From Clostridiaceae bacterium (lineage in GTDB: Bacteria; Bacillota; Clostridia; TANB77; CAG-508): DNA of 37,955 bases. A program made the translations under genes and the position numbers. Positions 15,561 through 24,280 of this stretch are shown one piece after another; within the stretch, counting starts at the first letter, position 1, and each line of letters begins with the position of its first letter. The notes under the pieces are model-generated. The model was given only the letters and a program-made list of their open reading frames with translations. It searched no databases and was not told where the DNA came from. Location: positions 1 to 37,955 of the forward strand of contig JAAZCX010000036.1 in NCBI GenBank assembly GCA_012513065.1, read 5' to 3'.

Positions 15561-15588
15561 ATTTTTTATTTTTTATTTTTTATTTTTT
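15561..15588. repeat. Heptamer tandem repeat (ATTTTTT x4)
   Basis: Four exact copies of ATTTTTT in the spacer between the pentapeptide gene and SASP 2. Slippage-prone sequence with no coding role seen. Confidence 0.8.
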
Positions 15589-15611
15589 ATTATTATAATT
15601 TTTGATAATTT

Positions 15612-15657
15612 TACCAGTTTAATTAAATGTTTTTTGAGCATTCTATATATTGAAAAC
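15612..15657 (+). promoter_or_regulatory. Conserved upstream block of SASP gene 2 (probable forespore promoter)
   Basis: Gap-free alignment to the block before SASP 1, about 80% identical by eye although the coding genes are separated by 2.3 kb. Likely the sigma-G-dependent promoter region. Confidence 0.6.
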
Positions 15658-15695
15658 AAAATTTTCAAATTTTAAGTTTACAGGAGGTGAATAAT

Positions 15696-15890
15696 ATGAC
15701 AAATTCAAACTCAAAAATAGTTCCAGAAGCTAGAGAAGCTTTAAATAAATTTAAATATGAAGTTGCTAGTGAAGTTGGTGTAACTTTAAAAGATGGTTAC
15801 AATGGGAATATCTCTGCAAGAGATGCTGGTAGAATCGGTGGACAAATGGTTAAAAAATTAATACAACAAGCTGAAAATAACATGAAATAG
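15696..15890 (+). CDS. Alpha/beta-type small acid-soluble spore protein (SASP) 2
   Basis: A 64-residue paralog of SASP 1 with the same GPR-site signature EVASEVGV and the RDAGRIGGQMVKKLI block. Differences are mostly conservative (V/I, N/D, S/A, R/K). The ORF track used a GTG inside the Shine-Dalgarno sequence. The ATG at 15696, 7 nt after AGGAGG, gives the same MTNSNSK N-terminus as SASP 1. Its own terminator follows. Confidence 0.95.
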   Translation: MTNSNSKIVPEAREALNKFKYEVASEVGVTLKDGYNGNISARDAGRIGGQMVKKLIQQAENNMK

Positions 15891-15904
15891 TTTTATATTA
15901 ATTA

Positions 15905-15940
15905 AAAATACCAATAGGATTTATATCCTATTGGTATTTT
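15905..15940. terminator. Bidirectional terminator between SASP 2 and hpf
   Basis: A 16-bp perfect stem, AAAATACCAATAGGAT / ATCCTATTGGTATTTT, with a 4-nt loop and T-runs on both sides, between convergent genes. Confidence 0.9.
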
Positions 15941-15949
15941 ATTTTTCTT

Positions 15950-16486
15950 TTAAGCTTCTGGTTCTACTAAACCAAAATTTTTACCATCTTTTAATCTATA
16001 TATAATATTTACTTTTTGTGTATCTATATTAATAAATGCTAAGAAATTATTTCTTGGTTTATCTTTTAATTCTAATTTTGCATCTTCTGGTGCCATTGGC
16101 TTTATTTGATAATAAAGAGTTTTAATTATTTCATCCTCTATATCATGATCATTTTCATTAAAAGCTAATGTTTCTTTTAATCTTATTGAATCTGTTATGT
16201 TTTGTTTGTCTTTTTTAGTTTTCATTTTACGTACTTGACCTTCTAATATGTCAATATCTTTATCAATAGATGCATATAAATCACGATGTGCTGTAACTGA
16301 TCTTAATGTATTTCCTTCTACTGTTAATTGTAATTCTGCTACTTGTTCATTTCCTTCAGTTTTTATTGTAGCTGATACATCTAAATCTTCTCCAAAGTAT
16401 TTTACTAACCTTTCCATTTTTCTTTCAATATAATCTTTAATAGATTCTGTTGCTTTTAGTTCTTTTCCTGTAATTTTTATGTTCAT
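15950..16486 (-). CDS. hpf: Long-form ribosome hibernation promoting factor
   Basis: A 178-residue protein that dimerises 70S ribosomes into inactive 100S particles in stationary phase or stress. The N-terminal S30AE domain (1-98) starts MNIKITGKELKATESIKDYIERK. A variable linker leads to the C-terminal dimerisation domain (about 120-178; KPMAPEDAKLELKDKPRNNFLAF). I chose the ATG at 16486, after AAAGGAG, instead of the upstream ATG of the ORF track, because MNIKI is the family N-terminus. Confidence 0.95.
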   Translation of the reverse strand: MNIKITGKELKATESIKDYIERKMERLVKYFGEDLDVSATIKTEGNEQVAELQLTVEGNTLRSVTAHRDLYASIDKDIDILEGQVRKMKTKKDKQNITDSIRLKETLAFNENDHDIEDEIIKTLYYQIKPMAPEDAKLELKDKPRNNFLAFINIDTQKVNIIYRLKDGKNFGLVEPEA

Positions 16487-16535
16487 AAAAATCGCTCCTT
16501 TCAACTTAGTTCTTTTGTTTTTATGTTATATCTTA

Positions 16536-16564
16536 ATTATACCTTGTTTCTTTTAATTTTTCAA
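16536..16564 (-). promoter_or_regulatory. Sigma-A promoter of hpf
   Basis: On the minus strand TTGAAA (16559-16564), 17-bp spacer, TATAAT (16536-16541), about 50 nt before the hpf start. No alternative stress-sigma boxes were recognised. Confidence 0.85.
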
Positions 16565-16643
16565 ACATTTTTACATTTTTTTCATATTTTTTGATATTTT
16601 TTATCTTTTTATTAATTTTTTATTAACTTTTGTTTATAAACTC

Positions 16644-16672
16644 TTGCAAAAATAGTGTTTTTATGGTAGAAT
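16644..16672 (+). promoter_or_regulatory. Promoter of rpsT
   Basis: TTGCAA (16644-16649), 17-bp spacer, TAGAAT (16667-16672), followed about 42 nt later by the rpsT start. Confidence 0.8.
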
Positions 16673-16713
16673 TTTATTTGCTATATTTTAATAACTTAAA
16701 GGAGGTGTTAAGT

Positions 16714-16980
16714 ATGCCAAACATTAAATCAGCTATGAAACGTGTTAGTGTTATTGAAAAGAAAACATTAAGAAATAATATGATTAAATCTAGCTATAGA
16801 ACTGCTGTTAAAAAATTCGAACAAGCAATCGAAGCTGGAAATAAAGAAGAAGCTACAAAATTATTCACTGATGCTACAAAGAAAATTGATCAAGCTTGCA
16901 GTAAAGGTGTTATAGTAAAAAACACAGCAGCTAGAAAAAAATCTAACATGTCTAAAAAATTAAATGCAATAAATGCATAA
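16714..16980 (+). CDS. rpsT: 30S ribosomal protein S20
   Basis: An 88-residue primary 16S rRNA-binding protein of the small subunit. It has the typical [12 protein letters not shown]-terminus, a Lys/Arg-rich three-helix body and the conserved [22 protein letters not shown]-terminal region. The ORF track start is 28 codons too early. The ATG at 16714 has AAAGGAGG upstream. It is monocistronic with its own promoter and terminator, convergent with the ROK kinase gene. Confidence 0.97.
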   Translation: MPNIKSAMKRVSVIEKKTLRNNMIKSSYRTAVKKFEQAIEAGNKEEATKLFTDATKKIDQACSKGVIVKNTAARKKSNMSKKLNAINA

Positions 16981-17014
16981 GAAAAATAAAAAATTGTGCA
17001 CAGTTTTTTATTTT

Positions 17015-17045
17015 AAAAGCATATAGAATAATTCTATATGCTTTT
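17015..17045. terminator. Bidirectional terminator between rpsT and the ROK kinase gene
   Basis: AAAAGCATATAGAAT / ATTCTATATGCTTTT stem with a minimal loop and a T-run on the + strand. It also ends the long minus-strand pilus operon. Confidence 0.85.
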
Positions 17046-17057
17046 TTTACATTTATA

Positions 17058-17948
17058 TTAAATTAACGTTGCCCCTATCATTCCTGCATCATTTTCTAAT
17101 TTTGCTAATATTATTTTTGGCTTATCAAATTGATAAGAATTACATTCTAATCTTTCTAGTAATCTTTGAAATAGTATTTCTTTAAAATATATAAAACCAC
17201 CGCCTATGCAAATAGTAGTAGGATTTAATATATTAATAATATTTGAAATTCCTATAGTTAGATTATCTATGTATTGAGTTATATAATTATTTATAATTCT
17301 ATTATCTTTTTGATGTGTTAATATTGTTCTTATTTCTTCTGATTCAATATCTTTATTTAATTGTAATAATTCTATTACATTATTTTTAAATGATTTCATT
17401 GAACAATATGTTTCAAAGCATCCATTTTTTCCACAATTACATAAGCTTTGTTCATCTTTTTTTATAATCATATGCCCCATTTCTGATGTTATAACATTGT
17501 TATCTATACCAATTGCACTTCCAATTCCTGTTCCTAAGCATAAAAATATAGATTTATTACTATCTTTTAAATTTCCATATTTTTTTTCTGCTGTTGCTGC
17601 ACATAATGCATCATTTTCTAGTTTTACATTCACATCATAATAATCTTCTAATTCTTTTGCTAAATCCCAATCATAAATTTTAAATTTATTGCATTTTTTA
17701 ATTTTATTATTTTCTATAATTCCTGGTATTCCTATTCCTATTCCATCAATTAAGAATATTGGTATTTTTATATCTCTTAAAACAGCATTAATCAGAGATA
17801 TTATTGTATCTCTGATTAAATTTTTAATTTCATCATTTTTCTGCTCTGTAAAAAGTATATTTTTTTCTTGTTTAGTAAGTACTTTTCCATCTTCTGATAT
17901 AACACCTACTGATATATGGCTACCACCTAAATCAATTCCTATTTTCAT
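17058..17948 (-). CDS. ROK-family sugar kinase (glucokinase-like)
   Basis: A cytosolic actin-fold sugar kinase. The phosphate-binding motif IGIDLGGSHISVGVI is at the N-terminus. The catalytic region ENDALCAATAEKKYG is near residue 118, and the ROK zinc motif CNCGKNGCFE near 180. The family phosphorylates glucose, N-acetylmannosamine, fructose and similar sugars; which one cannot be told from motifs. The start is probably the ATG at 17948, since the track's GTG sits in the ribosome binding region. It follows pilC after a short gap and looks co-transcribed with the pilus genes. Confidence 0.88.
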   Translation of the reverse strand: MKIGIDLGGSHISVGVISEDGKVLTKQEKNILFTEQKNDEIKNLIRDTIISLINAVLRDIKIPIFLIDGIGIGIPGIIENNKIKKCNKFKIYDWDLAKELEDYYDVNVKLENDALCAATAEKKYGNLKDSNKSIFLCLGTGIGSAIGIDNNVITSEMGHMIIKKDEQSLCNCGKNGCFETYCSMKSFKNNVIELLQLNKDIESEEIRTILTHQKDNRIINNYITQYIDNLTIGISNIINILNPTTICIGGGFIYFKEILFQRLLERLECNSYQFDKPKIILAKLENDAGMIGATLI

Positions 17949-17983
17949 AATCACTCTCTTTTCTTTTTATACTAAAATATATT

Positions 17984-19333
17984 TTATACACCTGCTGCTG
18001 AGAACATGAAGTTACCCATATATAATCCAATCATTGGTACTAATATTACTAATACGAAGAATATTAATACGATACCAACTATAGAATACATTACTTGAGG
18101 CATTACTTTCATAATTTTATCTAGTATTGCGTTTATATCCATTTCCATATATTCTACTAATTTTTGCATCATCTCAGATAAATCTGTTTTCATACCAATT
18201 TTCAACATTTCTGTTGTCATAGCAGAAGATAATCCTGATTTTTCAAATGGTTCTATCCAAGATTGTCCAATTAATATATTATTAATTGAAGTTTCTACCA
18301 TAGATAAAAATACATAATTATTTACTACATTTTTACTAACTTCTAAAGCATCTTGAATTCTCATTCCATTATCTAAGTTTAATAGCATAGCTTTTATAAA
18401 TCTTGAAAAATCTAAACCATACATTAATTTTCCAAATATCGGCATAGTATATTTAAAGTAATGGAAGTTATATTTTCCTTTTGGTGTATTAATATAAAAT
18501 GTAACTCCTACAACAAGTCCTACTATAATACTTGTTGGTATATACCAATGTGCTATAGTTGCATTTACGAAATCACTAAATGCTAATGTAATTCCTGGAA
18601 GTGTATCTTTACTTCCTACTTTATCATATACTCCTTGAATTGCTGGAACTGCAATTAATGTACCAGCAATTAACATTATAAGAAGTCCTATTAATTCAAG
18701 AACGTTTGGAATAACGATTTTCTTTACTCTTTTACTAATATCTGCTGAATTATCTAGATATCTTACTGCTTGTTGAAGAGAATTTGTAAGTGATCCTGAT
18801 AATTCTCCTACTTTTATCATATTAATGTATATATATGGAAATATATTTGAATAGTATTCCATAGTTGTATACATATAGTCTCCACCTTCTACACCAGCTA
18901 GTATATCTTCTAATATACCTCTTAAAGACATATTTTCTGTACTTTCAATTATAGTGTTTAATGCATGTATATTATTAAAGTTAGCCTTTTTTAATAAATA
19001 AAAATTTTGTGTAAAAATAACTAAATCACGATTAGTTATTTTTTCTGTTGAATCTAGCATTAAGTTAAGTTTTTCTACTAAAGTAACTTTTTTCCTAGCA
19101 TCACCATTAAATACATTACTAGAATTAGCTGTTTTCATTATGTCTTCCATGTTGCTTATATTTCTTTTTTTCTTCTTTTGTTTTTTAGACATATATCCAA
19201 CTTGCACAACTTGAATAGGCGTTAAGTTGTTGTGTTTAAGCTTTCTAATTAAAGATTGCTTGCTAGACTCTTCTACTTTATTCTTAACTATTAAGCCTTT
19301 ATCAGTTACTGCTCTGTACACATATTCTGGCAT
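17984..19333 (-). CDS. pilC: Type IV pilus inner-membrane platform protein PilC
   Basis: A 449-residue GspF/PilC-family protein that couples the PilB and PilT motors to pilus assembly. The N-terminal MPEYVYRAVTDKG start is typical. Two GspF domains (about 80-210 and 285-410) are each followed by hydrophobic segments. The second ends in a long C-terminal membrane helix (MYSIVGIVLIFFVLVILVPMIG). The GELSGSL signature is near residue 175. RBS GGAGG. Encoded after pilB and pilT in the same unit. Confidence 0.95.
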   Translation of the reverse strand: MPEYVYRAVTDKGLIVKNKVEESSKQSLIRKLKHNNLTPIQVVQVGYMSKKQKKKKRNISNMEDIMKTANSSNVFNGDARKKVTLVEKLNLMLDSTEKITNRDLVIFTQNFYLLKKANFNNIHALNTIIESTENMSLRGILEDILAGVEGGDYMYTTMEYYSNIFPYIYINMIKVGELSGSLTNSLQQAVRYLDNSADISKRVKKIVIPNVLELIGLLIMLIAGTLIAVPAIQGVYDKVGSKDTLPGITLAFSDFVNATIAHWYIPTSIIVGLVVGVTFYINTPKGKYNFHYFKYTMPIFGKLMYGLDFSRFIKAMLLNLDNGMRIQDALEVSKNVVNNYVFLSMVETSINNILIGQSWIEPFEKSGLSSAMTTEMLKIGMKTDLSEMMQKLVEYMEMDINAILDKIMKVMPQVMYSIVGIVLIFFVLVILVPMIGLYMGNFMFSAAGV

Positions 19334-19377
19334 ACTGTTTTTCCTCCATTTTTATTTTAGCTATCTTTTTAATAATT

Positions 19378-20481
19378 TTAATTATTACCTTTTTTAATTT
19401 TTAATTGCATTATTGTTCTGTTTAATATTTCAAGGTTTTTCTCTTCTATTTGTGCTTTAGCTTGTTCTAATGTAATTTTATCATCTACAAATAATTCTGC
19501 AATAGAATTTATTAATCCTATACTTCCTTTTTCTAGATTACTTTGAATTGCATCTTCTATTTCTGATACACTTATTTTTTCTTTACGTATTATTCCTGCA
19601 ATGATATTATCTACTACCATTACCTCTGGAACTAATACTAATTTTCCAGTTTTACCTTTTAATAATCTTTGAGAAACTACTAATTTTAATAATGATGCTA
19701 CTAAATATTTTACACTAGGTTGATCACTAATATCATAAAAGTTTATCATTCTATCGATTGTTTCTGCACAAGATTTCGTATGTAATGTACCAATTACTAA
19801 ATGTCCTGCTTCTGCAGTTTCTATAGCTGCATCCATTGTTTCTCTATCACGAATCTCTCCTACTACTATAATATCACAATCTTCTCTTAAAGAGTTCTTA
19901 ACACCATCACTGTAGCATAAACAATCTCTTCCCTCACCAACTTCTTTTTGTACAATCATTGATTTTTTTGATGTATGTTTATATTCTACGGGACTCTCTA
20001 ATGTTAATATTTTTTTATTTTGTGTTTCATTAATATCATTAATTAATGCATTTAGTGTAGTTGTTTTACCTGAGTTAGTTTTACCTGTTACTAGTAAAAG
20101 ACCTTGTGGTTGATATGTCATTCTACGAACTATATCTGGCACTCCTAAATCTTCATATTTAGGAAGCGTATTTTTTATTAATCTAAGTGTAAATGTAGGT
20201 ATTTCATCAGAATATGAAGCATTTACTCTTAGACGAATATCTTCAAATTCAAATGAAGCATCAAGTTTTTTTGTTTCTTTAAAAACATTATCCTTTTCCA
20301 AGTTTCCTCTTACAAAATAATCATAAATTTCATTTAGATCTTCTGCTGTTAATTCTTCTATTTCTTCAATTGGTAATAAATCTCTAGAGATTCTAAGCAT
20401 TGGTTTTAACCCAAAAACCAAATGTACATCTGATGCCCCTTTCTCTTTTGCTATCTTTAGTACTTTATCCATATTTACCAT
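19378..20481 (-). CDS. pilT: Pilus retraction ATPase PilT
   Basis: A 367-residue GspE/PilT-family hexameric ATPase. N-terminal KEKGASDVHLVFG is PilT-like. Walker A reads GKTNSGKTTTLNAL near residue 133, slightly unusual in having N where a Thr-Gly is normal (GPTGSGKS). Asp box (ESPVEY), Walker B (DIIVVGEIRD) and His box (HLVIGTLHT) are all present. RBS AAGGGG. Its presence beside PilB suggests a retractable pilus. Confidence 0.93.
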   Translation of the reverse strand: MVNMDKVLKIAKEKGASDVHLVFGLKPMLRISRDLLPIEEIEELTAEDLNEIYDYFVRGNLEKDNVFKETKKLDASFEFEDIRLRVNASYSDEIPTFTLRLIKNTLPKYEDLGVPDIVRRMTYQPQGLLLVTGKTNSGKTTTLNALINDINETQNKKILTLESPVEYKHTSKKSMIVQKEVGEGRDCLCYSDGVKNSLREDCDIIVVGEIRDRETMDAAIETAEAGHLVIGTLHTKSCAETIDRMINFYDISDQPSVKYLVASLLKLVVSQRLLKGKTGKLVLVPEVMVVDNIIAGIIRKEKISVSEIEDAIQSNLEKGSIGLINSIAELFVDDKITLEQAKAQIEEKNLEILNRTIMQLKIKKGNN

Positions 20482-20502
20482 TTGTTGTTCCCCTTCCTTT
20501 TT

Positions 20503-22131
20503 CTAATAAATTACTAACTTATTATTTAATTCCTCTAAAGTTGTTTTTCCGTTTAATACTTTATCTAATCCATCGATGATTAATGGTTTATAAGAACCCT
20601 TTAATGCTTCTTTTTGTATTTCTATACTTGATGCTCCATTTATAATCATTTGTTTGATATCATCATTAATAATCAATATTTCATAAATACCTATTCTATC
20701 ATAATAACCTGTATGATTACATTTTTCACATCCAATTGCATCATAAGTCTTTTTATTTTCGAAATTTAATTTTACATTATATTTTTCTGCTATTTTATTC
20801 ATTATATCTTTTTCTTTTTCTGTAAAATCTCTTTCTACTCCACAGTGTGGGCATACTTTTCTAACTAATCTTTGAGAAACTGATGTAGCTAAAGTACTTG
20901 CAATATCATAATCAGATATTCCCATTTTTCTTAATCTTGTAATTACTTCTATACTATTTATTGTATGTATTGTTGATAAAACGTAATGTCCTGTTTGTCC
21001 AGATTGCATTGCTATTTCTGCTGTTTCAGTATCACGAATTTCTCCTACTAGAATAATGTCAGGATCTTGTCTTAATACAGTTCTTAATGAATCAGAGAAA
21101 GATGCTTTTACATCTACTTCAATTTGATTTAATCCATCTATACGAATTTCAACTGGATCTTCAATTGTTGTAATATTTATATCTGATCTATTTAACATAT
21201 CTATAACACTATATAAAGTAGTTGTTTTACCTTCTCCAGTTGGAGCAGCAATAATTGTTATACTATTCTTTTTATTGAAACTATTCTTAAATAATTCATC
21301 ATCATTTGGGAACCCTAAATCATATATCTTCTTTATTCTTGCATTTTTCTTTAAAAGTCTTAAAACGAATTTTTCTCCATATACATTTTTTTGTGAAGAT
21401 ACACGAATATTATAATCAGGATATGAAATAATTCTACCATCTTGTGACTCTTGTTTTTCTTGATGCATATTTGAAATAGCTTTTAATCTACCTATAATCT
21501 GAGCTTGTTTATCTTGGTCTACGTTAACTGCAGTTATTAATTGACCATCAATACGATAACGAATTCTTAATCTGTCATCCATTGGTTCAAAGTGAATATC
21601 ACTAGCTCTCTTTTCCATAGCGGTTTTTATTACACTATCTACTAATCCTGTAATGTCTCTATTAGTATTAATATTATCTGAGGCAAATCCCTCTAAAGAA
21701 TCTAATATTTGTTGAATATTTGTTTCAAAAGTAATATATTTTTCCATAACAAGACCTTTGTTTAATAATAAAAGTCTTATTGTTTCTATTGATCTTTTAT
21801 TGCTTGTGTCTGCAAAGCACACTTTTATTTTTCCTGCTTCTATTTCAAATGGTATTGCTTTGTTATTTTTTGCAATATCTAATGATATATAATCTGCAAC
21901 GCTTATTTTTATATCTGTTTCTTTTAACAAAATTGCTTTTTCGTCTAATATTTCTCCAATTGCGTTAATTAATTTTGTAGAATCACATAAATGCAATATG
22001 TTTATTATATCTCCTAATTTTTTAGTTGGATTACTTCTTTGATATTCTAATGCTTTTTCTATATCTTCTTCTGTAATTAATCTTCTTTTTGCAAGTTCTA
22101 TTCCGATTGGTTGTGTTGATTTTGGTGCCAT
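20503..22131 (-). CDS. pilB: Pilus assembly/extension ATPase PilB (GspE family)
   Basis: A 542-residue motor that powers pilus extension. The N-terminal MshEN-like domain (about 1-140) may bind nucleotide ligands in this family, but the c-di-GMP consensus was not verified. The ATPase core has Walker A APTGEGKTTTLYS near residue 267, Walker B PDIILVGEIRD, and the His box HYVLSTIHT. The zinc tetracysteine is split as CPHC and CEKCNHTGYYDR near the C-terminus. RBS AAGGAG. Confidence 0.95.
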   Translation of the reverse strand: MAPKSTQPIGIELAKRRLITEEDIEKALEYQRSNPTKKLGDIINILHLCDSTKLINAIGEILDEKAILLKETDIKISVADYISLDIAKNNKAIPFEIEAGKIKVCFADTSNKRSIETIRLLLLNKGLVMEKYITFETNIQQILDSLEGFASDNINTNRDITGLVDSVIKTAMEKRASDIHFEPMDDRLRIRYRIDGQLITAVNVDQDKQAQIIGRLKAISNMHQEKQESQDGRIISYPDYNIRVSSQKNVYGEKFVLRLLKKNARIKKIYDLGFPNDDELFKNSFNKKNSITIIAAPTGEGKTTTLYSVIDMLNRSDINITTIEDPVEIRIDGLNQIEVDVKASFSDSLRTVLRQDPDIILVGEIRDTETAEIAMQSGQTGHYVLSTIHTINSIEVITRLRKMGISDYDIASTLATSVSQRLVRKVCPHCGVERDFTEKEKDIMNKIAEKYNVKLNFENKKTYDAIGCEKCNHTGYYDRIGIYEILIINDDIKQMIINGASSIEIQKEALKGSYKPLIIDGLDKVLNGKTTLEELNNKLVIY

Positions 22132-22220
22132 ACTTTTTCTCCTTTCTTTTGTTAAATCTATACTTTATATTATACTATATTTTATTGTTTTTCTACATAT
22201 TTTTTATCAAATTACATAAA

Positions 22221-22664
22221 TTACCAATATTTTAAAGTGTAATCATTTTCAGTTTCAAATAATTTTGATCCATTTATTATAATTCTTACATTTATAATTT
22301 TTTTTGTAATATTGTTTACTATTTGTTCTTTGTTTTGGAAATTACAATAAACTATATTATTACATATTTTAACTTTATTTCTATATATTCCATTATCTGG
22401 ATTTTGTTTATAAGTATAAACTGTTCCATCTTCAAAAATAATTTGATTTGAGCTTACTGCATAAGTATTTTTATTATTCTTTATATCTTCCAAGAAATAC
22501 ATGTTAAATTTATTAAACTCTGAAACGTACTTTGAGTTTTCTGTAATAAACTTAGTGTTTAAAAAGAATAATTCACTCATTCTACTTAGCATAGTTATTA
22601 CTATAATTAACAATATTACATATAAAATTAATGATATTAGAGTAATTCCATTTTCTCTTTTCAC
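22221..22664 (-). CDS. Minor pilin / pseudopilin with class III signal
   Basis: A 147-residue protein with a short leader KREN-G followed by the hydrophobic helix ITLISLILYVILLIIVITML, the type III prepilin pattern cleaved by the prepilin peptidase after Gly. The usual Glu at mature position 5 is Ser. The remainder is a small globular domain (phenylalanine/asparagine-rich). The start is a GTG, with a GGTGG-type ribosome binding site about 11 nt away. Likely a minor pilin in the tip or priming complex. Confidence 0.75.
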   Translation of the reverse strand: MKRENGITLISLILYVILLIIVITMLSRMSELFFLNTKFITENSKYVSEFNKFNMYFLEDIKNNKNTYAVSSNQIIFEDGTVYTYKQNPDNGIYRNKVKICNNIVYCNFQNKEQIVNNITKKIINVRIIINGSKLFETENDYTLKYW

Positions 22665-22685
22665 CTAAGTTAAAACCACCTTTTC

Positions 22686-23096
22686 CTAATATTCTCTTAT
22701 TTTTAATTTTTGTATTTTATAACTTCTATCTTGATCATAGCAGCTATAATTTATATTAATTGTTACTATTTTTATGATATCTGCTTTTTCGGGATCATCT
22801 TTATTATATTTTTCTACTTCTATAGACATATTAAAACCTTCTGGAACTTCATAATCTGTATTTAAAGAAGCATTTAAACTATTATCAATTTTCTCATAAG
22901 GCATTACATCTATATCTTCTGCTAGTTTTACTGCATAATGAACCGCAACTGCATTCATTTTAATCAAATTACTATTTAATCCAATCTGATAAAATAATGA
23001 ACCTACAACACCAACAAACATACATAATATCATCATTGCTATTATTATATCTATTATTGATATTCCTTTATCTGATTTCGTCTTTTTTATATTCAT
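22686..23096 (-). CDS. Minor pilin / pseudopilin
   Basis: A 136-residue protein with leader MNIKKTKSDKG and the mature N-terminus ISIIDIIIAMMILCMFVGVV. It is a type III prepilin, with Asp at position 5 in place of Glu. The C-terminal domain holds a polar YSCYDQDRSYKIQKLKI segment. I use the ATG at 23096 because the track's start (23114) lies within pilD. GGGGG-type RBS and overlap with the end of pilD suggest coupling. Confidence 0.75.
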   Translation of the reverse strand: MNIKKTKSDKGISIIDIIIAMMILCMFVGVVGSLFYQIGLNSNLIKMNAVAVHYAVKLAEDIDVMPYEKIDNSLNASLNTDYEVPEGFNMSIEVEKYNKDDPEKADIIKIVTININYSCYDQDRSYKIQKLKIREY

Positions 23097-23097
23097 T

Positions 23098-23913
23098 TTA
23101 CCCCCTACAAGCAATCCAATTAACTATGATTATAGTTAAAATATTACTACAACATAGATAAAAACCTATTGGTAAATTTATAAAATATTTACTTTCTTTT
23201 TTTATTACTTTATTTTTATGTTCTTTTATATAATTAAAAATTCTTTCTATTGCTATTGTTAATAAAGTTAATATTACTGTAAATACAAAAATAAATTCAT
23301 ATCCAAACATAGCCATAAGCATACTTAATTGTAAAATTTGTAATACATAATAATCTTTCAGTTTACTTTTTAAATATGTATTTTCTAAAACCAATAATAT
23401 TGTTACGACAAATAAATATATAACATATCTATATATATTAGCATATTCTACTGTATATAGATAAATCATATATAATGATAAAACAACTATTTCATAAAGT
23501 ACAAGTGATTTTTGTATTTTACATTTTTCTTTATCAATTCCTGCTATAATTATTAGTCCTGCTATATATAAAAGTCCAAATACAAAATAAATCAATTTAC
23601 TTATATTTATAATTTCAAAATTTATATTTAAAGACATGGCAAATAACAGAAATACAATTCCTGTTAATATTTCTAGACATAAATATCTAATTCTTATTTT
23701 TTTCTTACAATATCTGCATTTTCCACCAAGAAATACATAACTTAAAATTGGAATCATATCCCAAAATGATAATTTGTGGTTACAGTTTGGACAATATGAA
23801 CGTTTATGAGTAATATCTTGATGTAACGGTATACGATAAACTGCTAGTGTAAAAAAACTTCCAAATACAGTCCCTATACAAAATATTAAGATATAAAAAA
23901 TAATTTGTTCCAT
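23098..23913 (-). CDS. pilD: Prepilin peptidase (PilD/GspO family)
   Basis: A 271-residue polytopic aspartic protease that removes prepilin leaders and N-methylates the new N-terminus. The cytosolic zinc-finger domain has two pairs, CPNC and CRYC, and GSFFTLAVYRIP precedes it. The first catalytic Asp is in AGIDKEKCKI. The second family motif (GxGDxK) is degenerate here. The best counterpart is KDYYVL around residue 190, keeping the Asp but not the glycines. The family fold and pilus locus are clear. Full activity is likely but not proven. Confidence 0.85.
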   Translation of the reverse strand: MEQIIFYILIFCIGTVFGSFFTLAVYRIPLHQDITHKRSYCPNCNHKLSFWDMIPILSYVFLGGKCRYCKKKIRIRYLCLEILTGIVFLLFAMSLNINFEIINISKLIYFVFGLLYIAGLIIIAGIDKEKCKIQKSLVLYEIVVLSLYMIYLYTVEYANIYRYVIYLFVVTILLVLENTYLKSKLKDYYVLQILQLSMLMAMFGYEFIFVFTVILTLLTIAIERIFNYIKEHKNKVIKKESKYFINLPIGFYLCCSNILTIIIVNWIACRG

Positions 23914-23943
23914 GCTTTTAATTTCCTCATTTTTAAAAAATTA

Positions 23944-23983
23944 GAGGTTACCTAAATATAATGTTTTTTTCTTAGGTAACCTC
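23944..23983 (-). terminator. Terminator/attenuator after the pilin gene
   Basis: GAGGTTACCTAA / TTAGGTAACCTC 12-bp stem with a 16-nt loop and a T-run on the minus strand. It sits between the pilin gene and pilD and could limit read-through, favouring high pilin expression. Confidence 0.75.
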
Positions 23984-24007
23984 ATATTTAGTTTGTTACT
24001 AAATAAA

Positions 24008-24217
24008 TTAATATTCGTTAACGTAGGTAAAAATGTTTTGTAATACTCCAGTTTCTTCATTAGCTGCTAAAGCATAATTTTGAGCTCCTGATTTAGCTTT
24101 GTTTACTATTCCGTCATCTCCTAATACAAGAGCTATAGAAACTCCTGCTAAGATAATTAGAACAATAATTGTAATAACTAATGCTACTAATGTGATACCT
24201 TTTTGTCCTTTTAACAT
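24008..24217 (-). CDS. Type IV pilin, very short (69 residues)
   Basis: Leader MLKGQKG then mature helix ITLVALVITIIVLIILAGVSIALVLGDDG, the clostridial N-methylation motif. Only about 35 residues follow the helix, so the mature protein is about 62 residues with a tiny head. Position 5 is Ala, not Glu. It carries a strong ribosome binding site (GGAGGAG) and a dedicated terminator, so it may be the most abundant pilin here. It could instead be a pilin-like scaffold. The motif leaves no doubt about the processing class. Confidence 0.85.
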   Translation of the reverse strand: MLKGQKGITLVALVITIIVLIILAGVSIALVLGDDGIVNKAKSGAQNYALAANEETGVLQNIFTYVNEY

Positions 24218-24280
24218 AAAAAACTCCTCCTTATTAAAGTATTTTGTATATATTTATTTTATAAATATAACCTAATTAAA

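Noticed and set aside
15561-15588. Heptamer A/T repeat as an origin or regulatory iteron
   Set aside because: Simple low-complexity A/T tract in a very AT-rich spacer; no DnaA boxes or initiator nearby.
16988-17010. Near-palindrome around TTGTGCACAG after rpsT
   Set aside because: Mismatched stem; the stronger hairpin at 17015-17045 explains termination.
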